Positions 1 to 7,482 of a DNA stretch of 64,000 bases are shown piece after piece (within the stretch, counting starts at the first letter, position 1; every line of letters starts with the position of its first letter). This DNA comes from Qipengyuania flava. Lineage in GTDB: Bacteria; Pseudomonadota; Alphaproteobacteria; Sphingomonadales; Sphingomonadaceae. Location: positions 310,001-374,000 of the forward strand of contig NZ_JAASQU010000002.1 of assembly GCF_011762005.1 (NCBI RefSeq). The letters run 5' to 3'. The notes beneath the pieces were generated by a model. That model was not told the origin of the DNA. It searched no databases and saw only the letters and a list, made by a program, of their open reading frames with translations. Both the position numbers and the translations under genes were made by a program.

Positions 1-2104
1 CATCGCCCATCGGCGCGACATAGGTCACACCCAGACTGCCCGAGTTCTTCGCCGAACCCGGCAGACGATCGCCATCGAGCGCGTCGAGCTGGACGAAGCG
101 GTTCGAATAATCGCCCGGTGTCTCGCGGATCGTGATGATCCCGGGCACGTCGTCGGTCAGGTAGGCATCGGTATAGGAGTAGGTCCCCTGGATCGTAAGC
201 GCCGGCGTCGGCCGAAGCTGGAACGAAGTTTCGAAGCCGCGCGATTTGGCCGAGCCGCCATTCACGGTGATCCCGGTCGCGCCATAAAGAGTGGCCGAGT
301 TCACCTGGATGCCCTGCCATTTCACGTCGAACACGTTGAAGTTGAACGACAGCACATCGTTGAACAGCTGGGTGCGGATGCCCAGCTCGATGTTCTTGGT
401 GGTATCGGGGCCGTATTGCAGTTCGTCGGGCAGGGCACAGATGATCTGCTGACCCGGTTGGATGTCGGCCGGGCACGGCGCAACCCGGTTCGGTCCACCG
501 AGACGATAGCCCTTGCTGTAGGTCGCATAGACCATCACATCGGGGCTGAATTCGTAGGAGGTGTTGAACTTCCACACCCAGCCATCGTCGCCCGCATTAC
601 CGCCGTTGACGGGAAGATCGTAAGGGCTCAGCGGATCGCCGAGCACCGGCAGTGCAGCGGCGCCGGCGATGCTCGAAGTGTAATCGAAATAGCGTGCGCC
701 CGCGGTGATCTGCCATTCGGGCACGATCTCCCAGGTAACTTCGCCGAACACCGCTTTCTCCTTCACTTCGGAAGTGATGTAGCTGACGTATTCGAGCGCC
801 TCGGGATTGGTCGTCGGATCGACCCACGGGTGGTTGGGGATGCGTTCGGCGTAGTCGCTCTGGTAGTCGTTCTCGTTGTAGAACCCGCCGAGAACCCAGC
901 TGAACGGGCCCCCGTGGCTGGATACCAGCCGCAGTTCGAAATTCTTCTGCTTGCGCTTGCGATCGGACGCGTAATTGCCCGCGAAGGAGGGGAAGAGTTC
1001 GTAGCCGTAATCGAGGTCGAGCAGCAGGTCGGTAACATCGCCCGCATCGCTGTAGCTCATTTCGGTATAGGCGCCCGTCGCCACGATATCGACGATATCG
1101 GCGATATTGGCGTTGACCTCGGCGCTGACGAGATGCGCGTGGCGATCGACGGGTTCCTTGAACCTGCTGGCGTTCTCGTAGCGCCCGGTACCGAGCACGC
1201 CCGCGCTGTTCGACTGCGCGCCCTCGGTCTCCGTGCGCTGATAGGCATAGGTCAGCAGCAGCTTGAGATCATCGTCGGCCTGGAACAGCAGCTGGTTGCG
1301 CGACGTGAAGGTGCGCTCGAAATTGAGGTCCTCTTCCTCGTAGAGATTGGCATCGTACCCGGCCTGCGAGATGCTGTCCGGACCATCGGGCTGCGGCAGC
1401 GAGACACCGGGCTCCTGCACCAGCAGCGAATAGTCGATGAAGCCGGGATCGAAATAGTATCCCGTCGCGCTGCGGAAGGCGATATGATCCCGCAGGATCG
1501 GCAAATTGATCACGCCCGAAATCTGGTAGCCGAGATCGTCGCTATGTGCCTTGGCATAGCCGCGCACATGCAGGCCGCCTTCGACCACGCCGGGATCGGG
1601 CCGGTTGGGAATATACCGGATCGCGCCGGCCAGCGTGCCGAGGCCGTAGAGCGTCCCTTGCGGGCCGAGAAGCGTTTCGACCCGCTCGATGTCGTTCAGT
1701 TTGAAATCGTAATAGAGCGGCACTTCGCCCAGGTAGATGCCCAGAGCATCGTCGTATATTGCGCCGCCATCTCCCACGCCCGAAGCGTTGAGGCCACGCA
1801 GGACGATCGAGCCGGTCGATCCCGGGCCGGTATCGGATATGGTCATGCCCGGCGTGAAATCGGCGATATCGCGAATGTCGTCGATCCGCTGCCGCGCAAG
1901 TTCCTCGGCGCCTACCGCGGTGATGTTGATCGGCGTATCCATAAGCGTGGTGGCACGGCGCGTGGCGGTAACCACGATCGTATCGGGCGTGACGGTGTCC
2001 TCGTCGCTGCCGGCGTCCTGCGCGAAGCCCGGCGTGGCCAGTGTCGCACCGGAGATGATCGTTGCCGACAGCAGGCCAAACTTGATTCTTGCGCTGTTTC
2101 TCAT
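1..2104 (-). CDS. TonB-dependent outer-membrane receptor (3' end beyond window)
   Basis: Reading leftwards from the ATG at 2104, the frame stays open to the window edge, giving about 700 residues without the C-terminal end. It starts with a signal peptide ending near PGFAQ, followed by a TonB-box-like stretch (DTIVVTATRR, near residues 40-50). A plug domain follows with the segments MDTPINITAVGAEEL and GPQGTLYGLGTLAGAI, then beta-barrel strands rich in aromatic residues. A GGGAAG ribosome site precedes the ATG. It should import a scarce, large or chelated solute across the outer membrane using TonB energy. The substrate cannot be read from sequence. Its place beside a nitrogen-compound ABC transporter suggests a shared role, but that is inference. 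Confidence 0.9.
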   Translation of the reverse strand, partial: MRNSARIKFGLLSATIISGATLATPGFAQDAGSDEDTVTPDTIVVTATRRATTLMDTPINITAVGAEELARQRIDDIRDIADFTPGMTISDTGPGSTGSIVLRGLNASGVGDGGAIYDDALGIYLGEVPLYYDFKLNDIERVETLLGPQGTLYGLGTLAGAIRYIPNRPDPGVVEGGLHVRGYAKAHSDDLGYQISGVINLPILRDHIAFRSATGYYFDPGFIDYSLLVQEPGVSLPQPDGPDSISQAGYDANLYEEEDLNFERTFTSRNQLLFQADDDLKLLLTYAYQRTETEGAQSNSAGVLGTGRYENASRFKEPVDRHAHLVSAEVNANIADIVDIVATGAYTEMSYSDAGDVTDLLLDLDYGYELFPSFAGNYASDRKRKQKNFELRLVSSHGGPFSWVLGGFYNENDYQSDYAERIPNHPWVDPTTNPEALEYVSYITSEVKEKAVFGEVTWEIVPEWQITAGARYFDYTSSIAGAAALPVLGDPLSPYDLPVNGGNAGDDGWVWKFNTSYEFSPDVMVYATYSKGYRLGGPNRVAPCPADIQPGQQIICALPDELQYGPDTTKNIELGIRTQLFNDVLSFNFNVFDVKWQGIQVNSATLYGATGITVNGGSAKSRGFETSFQLRPTPALTIQGTYSYTDAYLTDDVPGIITIRETPGDYSNRFVQLDALDGDRLPGSAKNSGSLGVTYVAPMGD

Positions 2105-2145
2105 GGTCTTTCTTCCCGTCTCTATTGGTTGAGCTCGTCCGCACC

Positions 2146-2161
2146 GCGACACGCGTGTCGC
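2146..2161. promoter_or_regulatory. 16-bp perfect palindrome upstream of the TonB receptor
   Basis: GCGACACGCGTGTCGC is its own reverse complement. It lies about 42-57 bp before the receptor start codon. It could be an operator or a leader hairpin. There is no T-run, so a terminator is unlikely. Confidence 0.35.
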
Positions 2162-2485
2162 AGCAGACCAGCTTCCTGAGGACCTGAGGCGGCGCCTGAT
2201 TCCGCTATTCGGATTTCAGGACTTCACCCTTGCGATTCGACGAAACCATCCCGTCTTTTCATACGATCCCGTGTACTTGCGTTGTTTTCGAGGCATCGGC
2301 GCTGCCGATGGTCCCGCCTGCGTAAAGCGAAATGCACCGCCGAGACTGCCTGACCGGCGTCGGCGATGGCTGGAACCAGTGCGAGGAGAGGGGGCCTGGG
2401 ACCGGGAGAATCTGCGCACCGGGATCGGCAAACGGCGGTGAACCCTCCGGACCGTCGGTGACAGGGAAACAGATGGTTGCGCACG
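2162..2485. other. Stretch without a convincing gene
   Basis: This is upstream sequence of the TonB receptor. It contains a tandem CCTGAGG(A) near 2175-2190 and several short open frames of mixed composition. The best is a 76-residue minus-strand frame beginning at 2489 that overlaps the previous stop as ATGA. None has a recognisable domain. Confidence 0.4.
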
Positions 2486-2821
2486 TCATGCGCAGCCCCG
2501 CGCCGCGTTCGCGTTGGAATTCGCGGGAAGGGCGATCTGGCCCACCGCAAGGCGGAACGGTGCGTCCGGACCGAGTGCCCCTGCCAGTTCGTTGCCACGC
2601 GTTTCAGCAACGCGCATCAGCGAGAGCGTGAACCAGGCCGCAGTCAGCATACCGAACAGGGCAAGCGTGTTCGCGCGGAGAGCGAGCACAACCAGCCCGA
2701 GAACTGCCGCTGCGAGAACAGGCAGGAAAAACGGTGGGAGAATCGCAGGGCTGAGAGCGGGGAAACCGGCAGCAGCGCGATTGTCCCTCGAGAAGGTCCG
2801 GGCAGCCGATATTCGGTCCAT
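2486..2821 (-). CDS. Small two-helix membrane protein, unknown function
   Basis: An ORF of 111 residues beginning MDRISAARTF. Two hydrophobic segments follow (about residues 28-48 and 52-70, with cores LPVLAAAVLGLVVLAL and LALFGMLTAAWFTLSLM), then a polar tail. GGGAGA lies 6 nt before the ATG, which is why I prefer this start to a longer frame with no ribosome site. No family is recognised. About 90 bp upstream, reading in the same direction, sits a copy of the promoter/operator element shared with the guanidine cluster. That makes it a candidate member of the same regulon, and it could lead into the TonB receptor. Its existence as a gene rests on hydrophobicity, the ribosome site and this promoter. 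Confidence 0.5.
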   Translation of the reverse strand: MDRISAARTFSRDNRAAAGFPALSPAILPPFFLPVLAAAVLGLVVLALRANTLALFGMLTAAWFTLSLMRVAETRGNELAGALGPDAPFRLAVGQIALPANSNANAARGCA

Positions 2822-2907
2822 AGACAATCTCCCTTCCGGGTCGCCAATCGACCCAAACCCGCAGATTCCCTTCCCAGTCATGACCGTTCTTAACGACGGT
2901 ATGTCAT

Positions 2908-2943
2908 ACGCTACCGATATTACGGAATGCGTCAAGAGTATTA
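2908..2943 (-). promoter_or_regulatory. Operator/promoter copy 4 (TAATA-N16-TAATA, minus strand)
   Basis: On the minus strand it reads TAATA, the 16-nt spacer CTCTTGACGCATTCCG, then TAATATCGGTAGCG. The right half fits TAATA; the left half has one mismatch from TATTA. TTGACG followed 16 nt later by TAGCGT (2908-2913) could act as -35 and -10. It matches the copy at 16.5 kb closely, including the CTCTTGAC core and the flank TAATATCG(A/G)TAGCG. It points towards the small membrane protein. Confidence 0.6.
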
Positions 2944-2998
2944 TTGTGCAGTGCCGCACGGGATCTAAACATCAATAATTCAGGGTCTTACAGAGCCG

Positions 2999-3025
2999 CC
3001 CGAACCCGTCGCGCGCGAGTTCGGG
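2999..3025 (-). terminator. Possible terminator hairpin after the beta-propeller gene
   Basis: CCCGAAC (2999-3005) pairs with GTTCGGG (3019-3025). The outer bases GAGCC/GGAGCC extend the stem imperfectly. It lies just downstream of the minus-strand gene ending at 3063. There is no strong T-run, so it is weak or Rho-assisted at best. Confidence 0.35.
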
Positions 3026-3062
3026 AGCCGGCGTACTGCACTGCAACGACGATTCGCGTGAG

Positions 3063-3986
3063 CTATTCCCCTGACGGCGCCCACCAGTTGATCGAGTCCA
3101 CATCGTGCGCACTCGTCCAGATCCCTTCGGGCGTATAGCGGATCGCCCCGCTCCCCTCGGGTCGCCCGACCCGGGCGAGGATTTCTCCGTTCGCCGCTTC
3201 GATGACGACGAAAGTCTGCTCGTCGGTCGTGCGCAGCCAGATCTTGCCCTCGCCCGTGTCGATATCGCCCCATTTGAGATTGTCGCCGACCTTCGTCCTG
3301 CCGGTTACCGCGAGGGTTTCCGGATCGATCCGCGCCACCGTGCCGTCACCCTGCTCTTGCACCCACACCGCCCCCTCGCCCGCAGCTAGGAAGCCGGGCG
3401 TATCGCCGAGCTCGACCGTTCCGGTGACCGTATTGCTCGCCGGGTCGATCCGTTGCAGCGTTCCGCCCGCGCTGCTCACCGCCCATAGCGCGTCGAAGCC
3501 ATAGGCGAGGAAAGTCGTCCCCGGGGCGACCGCAATCTCCGCAGTTACGGAGTTGGTGGCGGGATCGATGCGCGTGATCGTACCCGCGGCCTGGTTCGGC
3601 GCCCAGACCGCCCCTGCCCCGCCGACCACATTCTGCTCTCCACTGGGGCCGATGCCCGCGGGGATGCGCGCCAGGACCTGCCCGGTATCGGGACCGATGC
3701 GGTAGATTTCACCGCCTTCGCAATTGCCCACCCACAGCGAACCCGCCTCCATCGCCATCGTACCGCAGGGGCGGGGCATTTCGACGGTGGCAATTTTGCC
3801 TTCGCGCGACCATTGTTCGACCCGGCCTTCGTTCGTCGACCAGACAGTATCACCATCGACCTGCAGGAAGTCGACGAAGCCCGGCACCTCGACGACCGTT
3901 TCGGCGAAAGCGAGCGAGGCCTCTTCATCGACTGCGGTGGTGCAGGAAGCGGCCAGGAGGGGAAGAAAAAGCAGGGATCGGTTCAT
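3063..3986 (-). CDS. Beta-propeller lipoprotein (YncE / virginiamycin-lyase-like repeats)
   Basis: 307 residues. The N-terminus MNRSLLFLPLLAASC resembles a lipoprotein signal, though position -3 is Ala rather than Leu or Val. The rest is repeated units of about 40 residues with the pattern GAVWxxN..GTITRIDPATNxVTAxI, typical of NHL/YncE-like seven-bladed propellers (units visible near residues 100-130, 135-175, 180-215 and 220-255). It probably sits in the periplasm and binds a ligand or partner; no catalytic residue can be assigned. It is the last gene of a three-gene minus-strand unit behind the two metallo-beta-lactamase-fold genes. This suggests the three products act together, perhaps in handling a substrate of the neighbouring transporter. 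Confidence 0.75.
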   Translation of the reverse strand: MNRSLLFLPLLAASCTTAVDEEASLAFAETVVEVPGFVDFLQVDGDTVWSTNEGRVEQWSREGKIATVEMPRPCGTMAMEAGSLWVGNCEGGEIYRIGPDTGQVLARIPAGIGPSGEQNVVGGAGAVWAPNQAAGTITRIDPATNSVTAEIAVAPGTTFLAYGFDALWAVSSAGGTLQRIDPASNTVTGTVELGDTPGFLAAGEGAVWVQEQGDGTVARIDPETLAVTGRTKVGDNLKWGDIDTGEGKIWLRTTDEQTFVVIEAANGEILARVGRPEGSGAIRYTPEGIWTSAHDVDSINWWAPSGE

Positions 3987-5047
3987 CGGGATGCTCCTTT
4001 TCGCATGCGCACGCCGCCCGATATCCGGGCGACGAAGGCATCAGTCGTATCGGTAGGGATTGGCGTCGATCGTGGTGAAGCTGCGGGTCTGATTGCAGAG
4101 GAACACGGTGCCGGTGAAATAGATGCCCGGTTCGGTGATCGTCTTCGCGAATTCGAGGTCTGCCTCAGGTCCTCGACGGTCATTTGCACCGGCGCCTCGT
4201 CCGGTTGCCAGGTCGTGCCGTAGGGATAGTCGGTCCCGTCTCGGCTGATCTCGATATGACAACCCATCACATGCGAGACCGGAAATTCGTCACAGAACGC
4301 GATCAACCGCGCCATGCTGTCAAACCATGGCTGCCAATAGGTGATATAGCAGCGTCCGCGGTAGAACATGTCGCCGGTGTAGAGAATCTGCGTGTAGCTG
4401 TCGTAATAGGCGAATTCGGACACGACGTGCCCGGGCGAACCCCAGATCAGGATATCGCGCCCGCCAAGATCGAGCGTGATGCGTTGCTCGGGGAAATCGG
4501 TCATGCCCCAGAAGCCGAGCATCTCTTCGTGCGTCAGCCCCATATAGCGCGTGTTCGGTCGGTCGGCGAACTGGTTGACCGCGGCATAATGGTCGGCATG
4601 CAGATGGCTGAAGGCGACCAGCAGCTCGAGGCTGGCCGGATCGCGGACGTGGCGCTTGCACCAATCGGCGATGCACTCGTCGACGACGCCACGCAGGTCC
4701 CAGTTCGTGCGCAACTGGGTGAATCCTTCGTCGAGCAGCAGGACCCGGTCGTTGCCGAAATACAGCGGGGCGAAGGGCGCTTCGAAACTGTAGGCCTTGT
4801 TCTGCCTGAGAATGGCGGTGTGCGAATTGTACCAATGCACGTGAACCGGAGGGTCGGTGTTGTCCATCAGCGATTCCGACCCGCAAATCCAGCGGTCGGG
4901 AAAGCTGCCCGGGGCCGGTCCGTCGCCGCTGAAATCGATCGGCGCCGGGCGAAGCCCGCTGGCAGCGGCGGCTTCGGCATAGGTGGTCAGCGCCGCCGGG
5001 ACGGCAAGAGCGGCGGCATTGTAGGACAGGAAAGTGCGGCGATCCAT
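3983..5047 (-). CDS. MBL-fold metallo-hydrolase with a C-terminal frameshift
   Basis: The protein opens with a Tat-like leader (MDRRTFLSYNAAALAVPAA, arginine pair present), so it is probably exported folded. The MBL zinc motif HLHADH is near residue 150, with later motifs GSPGHVVSEFAYY, YTGDMF and GCHIE. As sequenced, the frame changes at about 4161-4170. After VQMTVEDL the reading becomes a Ser/Arg/Pro-rich tail typical of out-of-frame sequence. The next frame encodes a sensible ending (ADLEFAKTITEPGIYFTG, later NPYRYD) that stops at 4041-4043 and resembles the C-terminus of the neighbouring MBL protein. One missing base explains this. The intact gene would be 4041..5047. It lies 16 nt after the next gene in the operon. 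The substrate is unknown. Confidence 0.75.
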   Translation of the reverse strand: MDRRTFLSYNAAALAVPAALTTYAEAAAASGLRPAPIDFSGDGPAPGSFPDRWICGSESLMDNTDPPVHVHWYNSHTAILRQNKAYSFEAPFAPLYFGNDRVLLLDEGFTQLRTNWDLRGVVDECIADWCKRHVRDPASLELLVAFSHLHADHYAAVNQFADRPNTRYMGLTHEEMLGFWGMTDFPEQRITLDLGGRDILIWGSPGHVVSEFAYYDSYTQILYTGDMFYRGRCYITYWQPWFDSMARLIAFCDEFPVSHVMGCHIEISRDGTDYPYGTTWQPDEAPVQMTVEDLRQTSNSRRRSPNRASISPAPCSSAIRPAASPRSTPIPTDTTDAFVARISGGVRMRKGASR

Positions 5048-5063
5048 GATGACTCTCCTGCCG

Positions 5064-6257
5064 TCAGAAGGGATAGGGAGGGGTGATTTGCGGGACGCCT
5101 TCGGGCCAGACCGAGGTGCGTTGGTCGGGGCTGACCCCGTTGAACAGAACGAAGTCCGGCCGGATCAGCATCATGTCCCGGCCCTGCACTTCGCGCGCGT
5201 GACGGAGCGCGTCGTCAATCACCTCGGGCAAGAGCTGGAGGATCCGTTCGTAGGGCTTGTTCGTGGCGAAGCGCGGATAGAAGCGTCCGGGCGCGAACAT
5301 CATGTCGATGTGCCCGCCAAGCACGAACAGAATCGGATTTCGCGCGGCGAAGTCGCGCAGGCGGATCAGCGAAGCGACGTAGTCGCGGTCGTTGCCGATA
5401 TTTATGCGCCCGGGGAACAGCAGATCGCCCGTGAACAGCAAGTCGCAATAGGGATCGTAGAAGCTTACCCCGTCGCGATGCGTCCCCGGCGTCGGGATGA
5501 CTTCTATTATCCGATCGCCGAGATCGATCATGCCCGTCGCGCCGGGCCATGCTCCAGCAAAACCGTAATGCGCTTTCATCGCCGCGATCGGCGGCGGCAC
5601 GATAGTGGTGCGGGGGCGACCGATGAATTGCTTCAATCCTTGGTTCTGCGCGATATCCTCACCTGAAGTCAGCGCGATTGTGAGCGGGGTGGAAGGGCGC
5701 CCACGCATCTGGCACCACCGCGCAACGATCGCATCGACGGTCTCGCGCAAGGGGAAATGCTGGGGGTTGGCCGTGGCGCCGCTATCGATCAGCAGCGCGC
5801 CCTCATTGCCGAACAGGAGATAGACGAATGGCGCTTCCCAATGAACGCAGACATTCTGCCGCAGCACGAATGTGTCCTCATTATATTGCACCACCTGGAC
5901 GCGCGGATCGGTATTCGTCGCAGCCACTATCGAACCGTTGATCCAGCGAAAGCCCAACCGCCCTGGAGCCGGTCCCGTGGCCGCATAATCGTGGCGCACC
6001 GGGCCGCCCGGAGCCGTCGGAACCGCGGAATCCGTATGGCGCACTCCATCGGGATTGTAGCCGGTCGCAAGATTGCCATTGCCCGCGAAGGTGGGCGGAA
6101 GCGACGGCGTGGGCGTCGGGCTGGGGGCAGGCTCCTGCGTGGAACCGGGGGCGGATCTGGTATGCGGCATCGAGCGCTCCGGACAGGCCGCCAGATAGCG
6201 GCGAATGACTGCCTTGAACGCATGCCTCTCCAGGCCTTGTGCGCGCGTGAGTGGCAT
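5064..6257 (-). CDS. MBL-fold protein lacking the zinc-binding HxHxDH motif
   Basis: 397 residues from the ATG at 6257, with CAGGGG 6 nt upstream. A later in-frame ATG at 6170 would remove 29 residues. A Pro/Thr/Ser-rich segment (EPAPSPTPTPSLPP) precedes the fold. It aligns by eye with the next protein (VxRQNxxVHWEAPFxYLLFGNEGALLIDSG against the equivalent LRQNKAYSFEAPFAPLYFG). Where that protein has HLHADH, this one has TSGEDIAQ. The later motifs PTPGTHRDG, FTGDLLFPG and GGHIDM are kept. It is therefore probably a non-catalytic or altered MBL protein, perhaps a partner of the active one. It is first in the operon, and an operator copy lies 34-59 bp upstream. Confidence 0.7.
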   Translation of the reverse strand: MPLTRAQGLERHAFKAVIRRYLAACPERSMPHTRSAPGSTQEPAPSPTPTPSLPPTFAGNGNLATGYNPDGVRHTDSAVPTAPGGPVRHDYAATGPAPGRLGFRWINGSIVAATNTDPRVQVVQYNEDTFVLRQNVCVHWEAPFVYLLFGNEGALLIDSGATANPQHFPLRETVDAIVARWCQMRGRPSTPLTIALTSGEDIAQNQGLKQFIGRPRTTIVPPPIAAMKAHYGFAGAWPGATGMIDLGDRIIEVIPTPGTHRDGVSFYDPYCDLLFTGDLLFPGRINIGNDRDYVASLIRLRDFAARNPILFVLGGHIDMMFAPGRFYPRFATNKPYERILQLLPEVIDDALRHAREVQGRDMMLIRPDFVLFNGVSPDQRTSVWPEGVPQITPPYPF

Positions 6258-6274
6258 TCAGCCCCTGCGCTTGG

Positions 6275-6316
6275 TCGGCGAGCCTATCGATATTACCAAT
6301 AATCGCAATAGTAATA
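6275..6316 (-). promoter_or_regulatory. Operator/promoter copy 2 in the divergent MBL / transporter region
   Basis: TATTA (6291-6295), 16 bp, TAATA (6312-6316). On the minus strand the spacer is CTATTGCGATTATTGG, followed by TAATATCGATAGGC. TTGCGA and TAGGCT, 16 nt apart, would place transcription start about 20 nt before the MBL gene. The element also lies 63 bp upstream of the plus-strand transporter gene, so one site could control both directions. Confidence 0.65.
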
Positions 6317-6378
6317 AATTAGTGATGGACAACGCCCCGGTTTGGCGCAATGCTGCACCTGCGAAAGGAGTCACCTTT

Positions 6379-7464
6379 ATGTTGAACGGGATCCGCAAAG
6401 CAGGCGCTGCAGTTTTGTTCGCCTGCGCCTTCGTCATTGCCTCATGCTCGCCATCGGGCGAAGAACCGGCAGCGCCCAAGACACAGTTCTCCATCGGCTG
6501 GTCGATCTACGCCGGATGGATGCCCTGGCCCTACGCCGAACAGGCGGGGATCGTGAAGAAGTGGGCGGACAAATACGGCATCGAAATCGATATCGTTCAG
6601 GTCAACGACTACGTCGAATCGGTTAACCAGTACACTGCTGGGCAGTTCGACGGGGTGACTGTCGCGAACATGGACGCCCTGACGATCCCCGCCGCGAGCG
6701 GCAAGGACACCACCGCGCTGATCATCGGCGATTATTCGAACGGCAATGATGGCGTGCTGCTCAAGAATGCCGGCGGGCTAGCCGATATTGCCGGGCGGCA
6801 GGTCAATCTGGTCGAGCTTTCGGTGTCGCATTATTTGCTCGCCCGCGCACTGGAATCGGGCGATCTCGCGATGACCGACGTTCGCACGGTCAACACGGCC
6901 GATGCCGATATCGCCGCGGCCTATACCTCGCCCGACGTGACCGCTGCGGTAGCCTGGAACCCGCAGTTGCTGACTATGAAGCAAGAGCCGGGTACGCTTC
7001 AGGTGTTCAGCTCAGCAGATATTCCGGGGGAGATTCTCGACCTGCTGGTGGTCGATACAGCAACGCTCGAGGCCAATCCCGACCTCGGCAAGGCTCTGGT
7101 CGGGATCTGGTACGAAACGCTGGCGCTGATGCAGCAGGACGACGAAGCGGGCGCAGCCGCCCGCGCCGCCATGGCACAGCTTGCCGGAACGACACCCGAA
7201 ATGTTCGAAGCGCAGCTCGCAACGACGCATCTCTATGTCGAGCCCGGACAGGCGGTCGCTGCGGCCACCGCCGACGCCTTGGTCGAAACGATGACCCGGG
7301 TACGCGATTTCAGCTTTGCCCAAGGTCTGTTCGGGCAGGGTGCGAGTTCGGCCGATGTGATCGGCATGGCCTTTCCCGGCGGCAAGACGCTGGGCAATCC
7401 CGACAACATCACCCTGCGTTTCGACGATAGCTACATGCGGATGGCCGCCGAGGGTGGGGTTTAG
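6379..7464 (+). CDS. ABC transporter periplasmic binding lipoprotein, urea/guanidine carboxylase-linked
   Basis: 361 residues from the ATG at 6379, with GAAAGGAG nine nt upstream; a longer upstream frame lacks this. A lipoprotein signal ends in the lipobox FVIASC (cysteine near residue 21). The mature part begins QFSIGWSIYAGWMPWPYAEQ, continues EIDIVQVNDYVESVNQYTAGQFD, and belongs to the NMT1/SsuA-like binding proteins found next to urea-carboxylase operons. It would capture guanidine, urea or a related cation in the periplasm and deliver it to the permease 18 bp downstream. Ligand assignment rests on gene context, not on visible binding residues. Confidence 0.88.
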   Translation: MLNGIRKAGAAVLFACAFVIASCSPSGEEPAAPKTQFSIGWSIYAGWMPWPYAEQAGIVKKWADKYGIEIDIVQVNDYVESVNQYTAGQFDGVTVANMDALTIPAASGKDTTALIIGDYSNGNDGVLLKNAGGLADIAGRQVNLVELSVSHYLLARALESGDLAMTDVRTVNTADADIAAAYTSPDVTAAVAWNPQLLTMKQEPGTLQVFSSADIPGEILDLLVVDTATLEANPDLGKALVGIWYETLALMQQDDEAGAAARAAMAQLAGTTPEMFEAQLATTHLYVEPGQAVAAATADALVETMTRVRDFSFAQGLFGQGASSADVIGMAFPGGKTLGNPDNITLRFDDSYMRMAAEGGV

Positions 7465-7482
7465 CGCGGTGGCCGGCGGGGG

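Noticed and set aside
416-2179. Long plus-strand open frame opposite the left-edge TonB receptor
   Set aside because: The minus strand encodes plug and barrel motifs; this frame has none.
2259-2489. 76-residue minus-strand frame overlapping the small membrane protein stop as ATGA
   Set aside because: No hydrophobic or domain signal, and composition does not look coding. The overlap alone is not enough.
6258-6378. Guanidine riboswitch before the transporter genes
   Set aside because: The region is short and AT-rich; no guanidine-I, -II or -III consensus elements are seen. A covariance search would be decisive.
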